In this document: positions 25,484 to 33,162 of the stretch, one piece after another
How the letters are laid out: the number at the start of each line of letters is the position of its first letter
Numbering within the stretch: position 1 is the stretch's first letter
NCBI GenBank assembly: GCA_030685015.1
Contig: JAUXWS010000034.1
Location: 1 to 41,529, forward strand
From: a bacterium
Lineage (GTDB): Bacteria > CAIWAD01
Reading direction: 5' to 3'
DNA length: 41,529 nucleotides
Position numbers and translations under genes: made by a program
Notes under the pieces: model-generated
Told to the model about the DNA's origin: nothing
The model's database searches: none
The model's input: only the letters and a program-made list of their open reading frames with translations

Positions 25484-25676
25484 GCGGCGGCGCCGGCATC
25501 AGCGACTAGGACGGCGTGGAGGCCGGGCGACGCAATCCCCTGCTGGTCCCGCCTCGTGCCAGACACCATCCACCATCCAGGCTTGGCAGAGAGCGTGTGC
25601 TCCCATGGCGGCAGGCATGACCAAGCCAGGGATTCTCCTTGCTCCGCCCCGCCGCCTTTCCCTTCTTGCCGTCCGT

Positions 25677-28202
25677 ATGACACCATGGGCCTTCATCCTG
25701 GCCACGCTGCTGCTCAGCGTATGCCACTCCACCTTGTCCACCGCCGCCATCCTGGAGGTCCCCGCCGGATTCACGACCATTCAAGAAGCCATCGATGCCA
25801 GCGCCGATGGCGACACAGTCCACGTGGCGCCCGGCCACTACCTGGAGCGGCTGGTCGTTCCCAATCGCAGCCTGACCCTGTGCTCCGACGATTTCTTCAC
25901 CCAGGACAGCTCGGCCATCAACACCACCATTATCGACGGCAGTTGGCTGGGCACGGTCATCTTTGTCAACAGTCGTGGAACCCACACCTTCCGGCTGGAA
26001 GGGCTTACCCTTCAGCGTGGCATGGGCAACAACGTCTATGCGACGTGGTGTGGAGGGGCCATCACCCTGGCGGACGAGGCCAATGTGATTGTGCGCCACG
26101 TGGTGTTTCGTGAAAACCGCTCCCCTTCCGATGGAGCAGTAATGCGAGGCGCCTATGCTTGTGCACCTAATGACGTGACCCTTGAGGATATCCACATCAA
26201 CGTGGACAGGGATCCCGGACTACCATATTCAAGTGATTCTCAAATCCTCCTAGGGACTATCAATTTTGTTGGAACAAAATGGCGGTTCACTCCCTGTGAA
26301 TCTCCAACCGATTTAATTGAAGTAGGTGCAGTTTTCGCACAAGTCTCAGACGTACGGATTCGGGGCTTCACGCATGCAACTAAAGGAATGGGATTGGGAG
26401 GACGCCATGTATTAGCAGACAACATTAAAATTGATAGTTGCAGAGTATTGGGGAGACCAAATTACTACGGATCAATTCTTAGATTATCAGCAGGTATTGA
26501 TAGTTTGATTGCAGAAAGAATTGAAATCACGAATTGTCACAATGAAGAGTCGTATGGAGATGCTGATGATACGATTCTACATTTGGGGGCAAACATAGGA
26601 ATCATGAACCGGATCCTTGTTCGAAATTGCACCAGTGCCGCTGGGCCAATAGCTCGTATTACCGCCGGCTTTGGTATTGCGCGCAATGTCCTTTTCGAGG
26701 ACAATGTGTGTGGATCGGACCCGGGCGATGTGGAATCCCATTGCCAAGGCGATTGCGGCGGAAGAATTCTCTATAGTAGTGGCATTTGCTTTGAGGACGG
26801 GGTGTTTCGACGCAACACATCGCATGTGTATCCCATGCACCAGGAAGGTTATGGTGTTTTGCAAGCCTACGGCCGTGGATTGGTTTTATTCGGGCAGTGC
26901 GGCATGTATCGGGATGTGGAGCACAATTTCTACCGCCGCTTGCGCTTTGAAGACAACGTGGTGGTGGACCACGACGACTACACGAATCCTGCGGTGAGGC
27001 GGGATCCCAACCTTGGGCGGGCATTCTATCTGTTCGTCCAGCCTGTGGGCTATCGGAACAACGTGCTGGTGGAGGACTGCCTGTTCCGGGGCAACAGCCA
27101 GGTGAATTCAGTTCCCGAGGCCCCCTCCGGCGATCCCATGCTGGACGGGCGGCAGGTGGGCAGCACCTTCGAGATTGATGCAGGATTGGGCATGACACCA
27201 TGGCGCGGGCGGGTTTTCCTGAAGAACTTGCTGGTGGAGGACAATGACGATGGTGGCATTTATGCAGATTGCCCATCGCTGCTGGAAGTACAAAACGTGG
27301 TAGTGCGCAACAATGGTCGCATGGGATTGGGCTGCGTTGCTGACAGCATCAATTTGAACAATGCTTTTATAGCGGGGACCCAGAGATGGGAAGCACATTA
27401 CACATACCCATATAGTGAGTATCATCCATCATTTCAGGCGGCCTTGATATTGCGTCATGTGTATGATGGGAATATTAGTAACTTGAGTTTGATTGACAAT
27501 AACACAGAATTTATATTCTGGACCAACAGTGTTGATTTCCCGTCTTTCCCACATGTGGAGAATTCGATTGTATGGGGTAATGAGTTCGAGTATTTTACAT
27601 TTCCTTGGTACAACGCAGCTGAACTTCCTCCTCCCGATTTCTCTTACTTGCTGTCGGATGTATATCAGCCTGGGGAAGGCAATTTGATCGGCGTGGATCC
27701 GGGTTTTCATCCAAACTTGGGTCCGCCCTTTTTGGCGGCCGGCTCCCCCTGTGTCGACGCCGGCGATCCGGATCCCGTCTGGAATGATGCGGAGGATCCG
27801 ATGAATCCCGGCCATGCGCTGTGGCCGAGCCAAGGCGGCCTGCGCAATGACATCGGGTTCACGGGGGGTGCCCTGGCCGCGGATTCCGACACGGGCTGGG
27901 TTGCGCTGCCCCGTCCTTACGAACCTCGCACCCGGGCCAAGGACTTCACATTGGGCAGCCCCTGGCCCAATCCCTTCAACCCTGTGACGCGCATTCCCTT
28001 CACCTTGACGCGAGCGGACGTTGTCAAGCTCAGCGTCCACAATCTGCTGGGGCAGGAAGTGGCCGTGCTGACACACGGCTTGAGGTTTGCCGGTCGCCAC
28101 GAGGTGCTTTGGAACGCCGGCCATGTGTCCAGCGGCGTCTTCCTGGTCACGCTGGAAGCGGCGGGGCGGGCGCAGACGAGGACGGTGACGCTGCTGCGGT
28201 AG
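25677..28202 (+). CDS. Exported right-handed beta-helix protein with T9SS-type sorting tail
   Basis: 841 residues from ATG 25677, which gives a clean signal peptide (MTPWAFILATLLLSVCHST) aligned with that of the paralogue at 1-2286. In-frame ATGs at 25605 and 25617 would add about 20-24 basic residues; no start has a strong ribosome site. The body is a parallel beta-helix starting ILEVPAGFTTIQEAIDASAD. The tail (about 756-841) has PWPNPFNP, VHNLLGQEVAVL, SGVFLVTLE and a basic end TLLR, the FlgD-Ig/Por-secretion type. The region about 26220-27650 is markedly AT-rich compared with the ends. Likely surface or secreted adhesin; ligand unknown. Confidence 0.9.
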   Translation: MTPWAFILATLLLSVCHSTLSTAAILEVPAGFTTIQEAIDASADGDTVHVAPGHYLERLVVPNRSLTLCSDDFFTQDSSAINTTIIDGSWLGTVIFVNSRGTHTFRLEGLTLQRGMGNNVYATWCGGAITLADEANVIVRHVVFRENRSPSDGAVMRGAYACAPNDVTLEDIHINVDRDPGLPYSSDSQILLGTINFVGTKWRFTPCESPTDLIEVGAVFAQVSDVRIRGFTHATKGMGLGGRHVLADNIKIDSCRVLGRPNYYGSILRLSAGIDSLIAERIEITNCHNEESYGDADDTILHLGANIGIMNRILVRNCTSAAGPIARITAGFGIARNVLFEDNVCGSDPGDVESHCQGDCGGRILYSSGICFEDGVFRRNTSHVYPMHQEGYGVLQAYGRGLVLFGQCGMYRDVEHNFYRRLRFEDNVVVDHDDYTNPAVRRDPNLGRAFYLFVQPVGYRNNVLVEDCLFRGNSQVNSVPEAPSGDPMLDGRQVGSTFEIDAGLGMTPWRGRVFLKNLLVEDNDDGGIYADCPSLLEVQNVVVRNNGRMGLGCVADSINLNNAFIAGTQRWEAHYTYPYSEYHPSFQAALILRHVYDGNISNLSLIDNNTEFIFWTNSVDFPSFPHVENSIVWGNEFEYFTFPWYNAAELPPPDFSYLLSDVYQPGEGNLIGVDPGFHPNLGPPFLAAGSPCVDAGDPDPVWNDAEDPMNPGHALWPSQGGLRNDIGFTGGALAADSDTGWVALPRPYEPRTRAKDFTLGSPWPNPFNPVTRIPFTLTRADVVKLSVHNLLGQEVAVLTHGLRFAGRHEVLWNAGHVSSGVFLVTLEAAGRAQTRTVTLLR

Positions 28203-28220
28203 GGCTGGGCGGACAGTCCA

Positions 28221-28242
28221 GGGACAGTCTGTGGACTGTCCC
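28221..28242 (+). terminator. Hairpin after the beta-helix gene, possible terminator
   Basis: GGGACAGTC, loop TGTG, GACTGTCCC: a perfect 9-bp stem 19 bases after the stop. There is no T-run, so termination would need Rho or be weak. Confidence 0.4.
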
Positions 28243-28295
28243 CTGCGTTGACACCACCCGGCGGGTTGTCCACACCGGGCGGCAAACCTTGCCGA

Positions 28296-28320
28296 GGTGT
28301 CCGACCATGGGTCGGACACC
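28296..28320. repeat. 25-bp palindromic repeat, copy 1
   Basis: GGTGTCCGACC, centre ATG, GGTCGGACACC: perfect 11-bp arms. The identical arms recur at 28486-28510. Confidence 0.8.
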
Positions 28321-28485
28321 TGTTCCTTGGCACGGACACCATCCGGCCACCTCTCTCCCTGGAGCAACTCGTCGCCCGCCCGGCTCGACACCCATCCACA
28401 AGGAATTCCTCCAACTCCAGCGAGACGCACCCGTCGCCGGCTGTCCTGGCCAAGGGCCGTACATCCGGGCGGCACTTTCATCCAG

Positions 28486-28510
28486 GGTGTCCGACCCATG
28501 GTCGGACACC
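28486..28510. repeat. 25-bp palindromic repeat, copy 2
   Basis: Same 11-bp arms as 28296-28320 but with centre CAT, i.e. the other copy read in reverse orientation. The copies are 190 bases apart. Confidence 0.8.
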
Positions 28511-28684
28511 TGTGCGGCGGATCATCCACGGGGCGACCAGCCAGATCCCCCGCCCGCCCAATGGCCCATTCAGCCGAACGCGGCCACGTCCACGGGAAGC
28601 TCCGGCCCCTGTTCTTCTCTATATTGTGCTGCCGACCGCCGATGATGAGGCGTCAAGGTCAACGTTCATCGCCGCCGGCCCGTC

Positions 28685-28708
28685 GCCGCGCCCGTGCGCG
28701 GCCTTTTT
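28685..28708 (+). terminator. Intrinsic terminator within the leader of the TPR gene
   Basis: GCCGCGC, loop CCGT, GCGCGGC, then C and five T. It ends 37 bases before the ATG at 28746, leaving little room for another promoter between them. It is therefore either an attenuator of the downstream gene or the end of an upstream short transcript. Confidence 0.65.
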
Positions 28709-28745
28709 ATGCCACGCGAGGAATTCGGATACCAAGGAGAACGAC

Positions 28746-31568
28746 ATGAGCGGCCTCAGCAACCAGGATCGCGCCCGCAAGTGGTTCGAAGAGACGCGGC
28801 GCATCCACCTGAGTCCCAACCCCGACCTGCACAAGGTGGTGGCCGGTTACCGCAAGAGCCTGGAATTGATGCCGGGCGACCCGCAGGTGATCTACCACCT
28901 GGGCCTGGCCCTGCTGGGCAAGCGGGAGTGGAGCAACGCCGAGGAGCAGTTCCGCAAGGCCCTGCGCCTGCAGCCCCAGATGCCCGAGGCGAACTACCAC
29001 CTGGGCCAGGCGCTGCTCCAGCAGCGACGCGCCGAGGAGGCCGAGCAGTGCTTCCGCAAAGCGATCGACGGCACGGCCAAGGAGAACCGCGGACCGCTCT
29101 ATTTCACCCTGGCCATGGCCCTGCAGGGCCAGTACGAGCAGCTGGCCGCCCGCGACCGCAAGCAGGCCGACGCCAAGTTGAAGCAGGCCGAGGAGTGCTT
29201 CCGCCTGGGCCTGGAGCAGCAGCCGGAGGATCCGGCCGGCCTCTTCCAGTTCGCCCTCTTCCTCCAGAACATCAGCACCCTGCCCGGCCACGAGAGCGCC
29301 CTGGACGAGGCCGAGCGCCTGCTGGACGGCCTGCTGGCGCGACAGCCTGAGCAGCGCGACGCCCTCAACCTGCGCGCCCTCTTGCACAGCCGGCGCCAGC
29401 AGTACGCCGAGGCGGTGGCCCTGCTTGAGCAGGCGGTGGCGCTGGCCCCCGGCGACGCCGGCCTGCTCTTCAACCTGGCCCAGATGACGGAACAGGGGGG
29501 CGACCACGGCCGCGCCCGCGTCCTGCTGGAGAAGTGCCTGGAGATCCAGCCGCGCCAGCCCGGCGCCCTCAGCCGCCTGGCGGGCATCATCGCCCAGCAC
29601 GAGCGGGACTGGGCCCGCGCCACGGCGCTGGTGGACCAGGGGCTGGAGCTGGCCCCGCGCGATCCTGTCCTGCTCTATCAGAAGGCGCTCATCATCAAGG
29701 AGCAGTCGGCGGAGCTGCCCGAGGAGGAGCGGGCGGCCGCCCTGGCCGAATCCCGCGCCCTGGCGGAGTTGGCCCTGGAGGCGCAGCCCGGCTTCCAGCC
29801 GGCCCAGGCGCTGCTGGCCGCCCTGGGTGGCGGACCCACCGGACAGGCGGCGCCCGGCGCCGCCGAGCTGGAAGAGCTGGAGCGGCAGCTGGCCGAGCGT
29901 CCCCAGGACGCCACGCTGAAGGACAAGGTGCTCCAGGGCCGTCTGGCGGCACGCCGCATGCCGGAGGCGCTCGCCCTCATCGAGGACCTGCTGCGCGAGC
30001 GGCCCGACGACCGAGCCCTGCGCATCAACCACGGCCTGGTGCTGTCCTACGTGGCGGGCCAGGACGGCGCCCGTATCGTCGAGGCGCGGGATTCCCTCCG
30101 CCGCGGCATCGAGGGGCTGGACGAGCCGGATTCCCCCGTGCTGCTGCGTCTGGCCCAGCTAGATATCATGCTGCGCGAACCCGAGGAGGCCGCCGATCAG
30201 TTGGCTGTCCTGCGCGGGCGTCACCCCGGCGACACGCGCCTGGACGAGGCACAGCTGTTGCAGCTTTCCGGCGTGGCGGCCCAGCAGAAGGGCCTGATGG
30301 CCGAGTCGGCCGACTTCTTCCGCGCCGCCGCCCACCTGCTGGACACCCGCCAGGCCCAGGGCGGCCAGGGCACCATGCTGGAGTCGGCCCTGCGCGAATC
30401 CTGGGGCAGCCTGGCCCAAGTGCTGGACCTGCTGCGCCGCGAGGACGAGGCGATCGAGGCCCATCGCCGCTGGTGCCAGGTGGCGCCGCGGGACGGCAAC
30501 GCCTACTTCCGCCTCTCGGCCATCTACAACCGCAACCGTCGCTTCGAGGAAGGGCTGGAGACGCTGCGCCGGCTGGAGGAGATCGCCCCCGAGAATCCCG
30601 TCACCTACTTCTATCTGGGCCTCACCCTCACCGACCTGAGCCGTCACACGGAGGCCGAGAGCTGCCTGATGAAGGCCCTTGAGCTGAAGCCGGACTTCCC
30701 GGAAGCGCAGCAGCGCCTGCAGTATCTCCAGCAGAACCGCCCGCTGGTGGCGGCCTCCATCGAGGAGCTGGAGCAGAGCGTCAAGGACGATCCGGAGGAC
30801 CTGGACGACCGCCTGCTGCTGGGCCAGGCCTACCTGGCGGCGCGGGAGTGGGAGAAGGCCGCCCAGCAGCTGGAAGTGGTGGCGGCCGGCGACGCCAAGA
30901 ACCACAAGGCCCTCTTCGACCTCTCCAACGCCTGGCTGGCGGCGGGGGAGCGCGACAAGGCGATCGACTGCCTGATCCGCCTGGAGGAGCGCCTCCCCAC
31001 CGACCCCGGCATCCGCTTCCGCTTGGCCGAGCTGCTCCTCGACAACGAGGAGGAGGAGTTGGCCGTGAAGGAATACAAGAACGCGGTGGACATGCAGCCC
31101 AACAACCCGGTCTTCCAGTTCCGCTACGGCGTGGCGCTCAAGGCGGCCGACCGCGAGGACAAGGCCGAACAGGCCATCCGCCGCGCCCTGGAGCTGCAGC
31201 AGAGCTTCCCCGCCGCGCACCACGAGCTGGGCTTGCTGGAATACACCAGCGAGCGCCACGAGGCCGCCCTCAAGAGCTTCGTCACCGCCTTCCAGCAGGA
31301 CCAGCGCAACTTCCAGGCGCTCTACTACTGCGGCCTCATCCAGGTGGCCAAGCACAACGAGCGCGAGGCGCGCAAGTTCTTCCAGTCCGCCCTGGGCATC
31401 AATCCGGAGCACGGCGAGAGCCACTTCCAGCTGGGGCGCCTCTTCCTACTGGCCGGGCGGCCGGCGGACGCCCGCCGCCACTTGTCGCGCGCCTTGGAGA
31501 TCTGGCCGGAGGACGCCTTCAACCGGCCCCAGGCGGAGCATCTGCTCGAAGAGGCAGGAAAGGCTTGA
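28746..31568 (+). CDS. Large tetratricopeptide-repeat protein
   Basis: 940 residues, no signal peptide. TPR units run through nearly the whole length, e.g. PQVIYHLGLALLGKREWSNA, PEANYHLGQALLQQRRAEEA, NPVTYFYLGLTLTDLSRHTE and NPVFQFRYGVALKAADRED. The ATG has AAGGAG 6 bases upstream; upstream in-frame codons lie in the intergenic repeats and are ignored. TPR arrays are protein-binding scaffolds, here probably cytoplasmic. Two thioredoxin-fold genes follow within 75 bases. Partner unknown. An attenuator-like terminator in its leader hints at regulated expression. Confidence 0.92.
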   Translation: MSGLSNQDRARKWFEETRRIHLSPNPDLHKVVAGYRKSLELMPGDPQVIYHLGLALLGKREWSNAEEQFRKALRLQPQMPEANYHLGQALLQQRRAEEAEQCFRKAIDGTAKENRGPLYFTLAMALQGQYEQLAARDRKQADAKLKQAEECFRLGLEQQPEDPAGLFQFALFLQNISTLPGHESALDEAERLLDGLLARQPEQRDALNLRALLHSRRQQYAEAVALLEQAVALAPGDAGLLFNLAQMTEQGGDHGRARVLLEKCLEIQPRQPGALSRLAGIIAQHERDWARATALVDQGLELAPRDPVLLYQKALIIKEQSAELPEEERAAALAESRALAELALEAQPGFQPAQALLAALGGGPTGQAAPGAAELEELERQLAERPQDATLKDKVLQGRLAARRMPEALALIEDLLRERPDDRALRINHGLVLSYVAGQDGARIVEARDSLRRGIEGLDEPDSPVLLRLAQLDIMLREPEEAADQLAVLRGRHPGDTRLDEAQLLQLSGVAAQQKGLMAESADFFRAAAHLLDTRQAQGGQGTMLESALRESWGSLAQVLDLLRREDEAIEAHRRWCQVAPRDGNAYFRLSAIYNRNRRFEEGLETLRRLEEIAPENPVTYFYLGLTLTDLSRHTEAESCLMKALELKPDFPEAQQRLQYLQQNRPLVAASIEELEQSVKDDPEDLDDRLLLGQAYLAAREWEKAAQQLEVVAAGDAKNHKALFDLSNAWLAAGERDKAIDCLIRLEERLPTDPGIRFRLAELLLDNEEEELAVKEYKNAVDMQPNNPVFQFRYGVALKAADREDKAEQAIRRALELQQSFPAAHHELGLLEYTSERHEAALKSFVTAFQQDQRNFQALYYCGLIQVAKHNEREARKFFQSALGINPEHGESHFQLGRLFLLAGRPADARRHLSRALEIWPEDAFNRPQAEHLLEEAGKA

Positions 31569-31640
31569 TCTTTCATAGTGGGAACAATTCCTTGGGGGGC
31601 GCCGTTGGAGCGCCTTCAATCACCAGTGAGGACCGAGACG

Positions 31641-31958
31641 ATGGCCGGATTGCCCAAGGTGACGGACGCGACCTTCCAGGAGACGGTGGCCGGCGGCGGC
31701 CTGGTGCTGATCGATTTCAGCGCGACCTGGTGCGGTCCCTGCAAGAAGCTGCATCCTTTGCTCGAGGACGTGCAGGCCGAGCGCCCCGATGTGCGCATCG
31801 CCCTGGTGGACATCCAGGAGGCGCCCGAGGCGGCCCGGACCTGCGGCGTCATGTCCGTGCCCCAGGTGCACTTCTTCAAGGAAGGGCGCGCCGTGGACAA
31901 GTTCATCGGCCTGCAGTCCAAGGCGAGGATCCTCGAACTCATCAACAAGAACTTGTAG
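31641..31958 (+). CDS. trxA: Thioredoxin
   Basis: 105 residues, the standard length. LIDFSATWCGPCKKLHPLL carries the redox pair CGPC; VMSVPQVHFFKEG contains the cis-proline loop; VDIQEAPEAARTCGV matches the usual core. Cytoplasmic disulphide reductase. Start at the ATG preceded by GAGGA at a spacing of about 8. It lies 72 bases after the TPR gene and 12 bases before the TlpA-like gene, so the three are probably cotranscribed. Confidence 0.95.
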   Translation: MAGLPKVTDATFQETVAGGGLVLIDFSATWCGPCKKLHPLLEDVQAERPDVRIALVDIQEAPEAARTCGVMSVPQVHFFKEGRAVDKFIGLQSKARILELINKNL

Positions 31959-31970
31959 AAGGAATTCCCC

Positions 31971-32519
31971 ATGCTGAAGAAAGCCGTGATCCTGCCGGCC
32001 TTGGCCCTGCTCGTGCTGGCGGCCGTGACCTGCGGTGGCGCCGCCGACACCGCCAAGACCACGCCGACCGCCCCGGCCGCCGTGGCGCCCGTCGCCACCG
32101 CCCCGGCCGCTGGCGCCGCCATCACCCTGTTGAAGGGTTACGACATGGCCCAGACCAAGGGCAAGGTGACCTTCGTCGAGCTGTGGGGCGTCTGGTGCCC
32201 CCCCTGCATCCGCTCCATGCCCCACGTGCAGGAGATGTATGACAAGTACAAGACCAACAAGGATTTCAACCTGATGGTGGTGAACACCGGCTGGCGCGGC
32301 GACACGGTGGAGAAGGTGAAGGGCTGGCTGGCCAAGAACCCCAAGTACACCTTTCCCGTCTACTTCGACGACCGTCCCCAGGAGCAGCAGTTCGCCATGC
32401 TGCACCAGGTGAACAGCATCCCGCGCAGCATCATCCTGGACAAGAAGGGCCAGGTCAAGTACAACGGCCACCCCATGGAGATCCCGGCCGGCCTCATCGA
32501 CCGGCTGCTGGCCGAGTAG
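31971..32519 (+). CDS. Exported TlpA/ResA-like thioredoxin-fold protein
   Basis: 182 residues. The N-terminus MLKKAVILPALALLVLAAVT is an export signal; the following Cys (AAVTCGG) could be lipidated, although Thr at -1 is atypical for a lipobox. An Ala/Pro/Thr-rich linker leads to a TlpA domain with ELWGVWCPPCIRSMPHV (redox motif CPPC) and SIPRSIILDKKGQV around the cis-Pro. Probably keeps periplasmic thiols reduced, for example in cytochrome c or envelope protein maturation. Ribosome site AAGGAA before the ATG. The gene is closed by a strong terminator at 32533. Confidence 0.92.
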   Translation: MLKKAVILPALALLVLAAVTCGGAADTAKTTPTAPAAVAPVATAPAAGAAITLLKGYDMAQTKGKVTFVELWGVWCPPCIRSMPHVQEMYDKYKTNKDFNLMVVNTGWRGDTVEKVKGWLAKNPKYTFPVYFDDRPQEQQFAMLHQVNSIPRSIILDKKGQVKYNGHPMEIPAGLIDRLLAE

Positions 32520-32532
32520 TCGAACAGAACGG

Positions 32533-32560
32533 AAAAGGGCCGGCGATCGCCGGCCCTTTT
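32533..32560. terminator. Bidirectional intrinsic terminator
   Basis: A perfect 28-base palindrome: AAAA, a G+C-rich stem centred on GGCGATCGCC, then TTTT. It lies between the stop of the TlpA-like gene (32519) and the stop of the convergent YbjN-like gene (32584), so it can serve both strands. Confidence 0.92.
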
Positions 32561-32583
32561 CATGATGGGCGGTGGGCAGGGGA

Positions 32584-33102
32584 TCAGCGCTCCTCGTCCT
32601 CGTCCTCCGCGTCGTCCTCCCCGTCGGGGCCGAAGCGGGCGTTCTCCTCCTGGACAGCCTCTTCCCAGGCCTCCATGGGGGAGATGTCGGAGTAGATCAG
32701 CTTCATCAGGATGTGCAGATGGTCGTCCATCAAGGCCAGATTGCCGCTGACGGCGTCATTGATGGCCTGGGAGTCCAGCCCGTGTTCCCGGCAGAGCAGG
32801 TAGGTGCGCAGGGCGAGGCTGCCCGTGGCCAGGTCCAACTCGAAATCCCCGTAACGCTGCCCCAGGTTGAGCCGTGTGATCAACTCCATCATGCCCCAGC
32901 GCCGCTCGGCGGGCACGCTGGTGGGCAGGAAGGAATAGAAGCAGAAGATCTCGGCCTGCTGGTCCCACACGGCGCGGCATTGCCAGGAGCCGTTCTCCCC
33001 CGTGTAGGAGGCGTCCACCGAGCTGTCCTCGGGGTAGAAACGATGGTCCCAATCGAGTTCGGAGAAGTACTCGAGGATGGTGTTGATCGGATTGGGACGC
33101 AT
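32584..33102 (-). CDS. YbjN-like sensory-transduction-regulator family protein
   Basis: 172 residues. The ATG at 33102 has AAGGAG 6 bases upstream; a much longer reading to 35145 would run antisense through the OmpA gene and is rejected. The body fits the YbjN fold: SYTGENGSWQCRAVWDQQAE, FCFYSFLPTSVPAERRWGMM, LITRLNLGQRYGDFELDLAT, LRTYLLCREHGLDSQAIN. The C-terminus is a very acidic tail (DGEDDAEDEDEER). YbjN-type proteins relate to the type III secretion chaperone fold and their roles are poorly defined; here it is cytoplasmic with unknown partner. It diverges from the OmpA-family gene. Confidence 0.85.
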   Translation of the reverse strand: MRPNPINTILEYFSELDWDHRFYPEDSSVDASYTGENGSWQCRAVWDQQAEIFCFYSFLPTSVPAERRWGMMELITRLNLGQRYGDFELDLATGSLALRTYLLCREHGLDSQAINDAVSGNLALMDDHLHILMKLIYSDISPMEAWEEAVQEENARFGPDGEDDAEDEDEER

Positions 33103-33162
33103 GCCGGGCTCCTTCTTCCAGCTCCTGTGGGGCGTGTCCGTCTTATCGGCCCTTCGCTGGAA

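Larger units (their letters stand above)
28203..28745. other. Repeat-rich intergenic region
   Basis: 543 bases with no credible gene. It holds a hairpin right after the beta-helix gene (28221-28242), two copies of one 25-bp palindrome (28296-28320, 28486-28510), a degenerate half-site CGGACACC at 28333-28340, a TATATT near 28620 that could be a -10, and an intrinsic terminator at 28685-28708 only 37 bases before the next start codon. The many open frames on both strands are by-products of the palindromes and high G+C. Confidence 0.6.

Noticed and set aside
28325-28345. Sigma-54 promoter at TTGGCACGG
   Set aside because: The -24 half is perfect, but the expected GC at 10 bases is absent, so there is no -12 half.
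28296-28510. CRISPR array
   Set aside because: Only two palindromic units 190 bases apart, no regular spacers and no cas genes.
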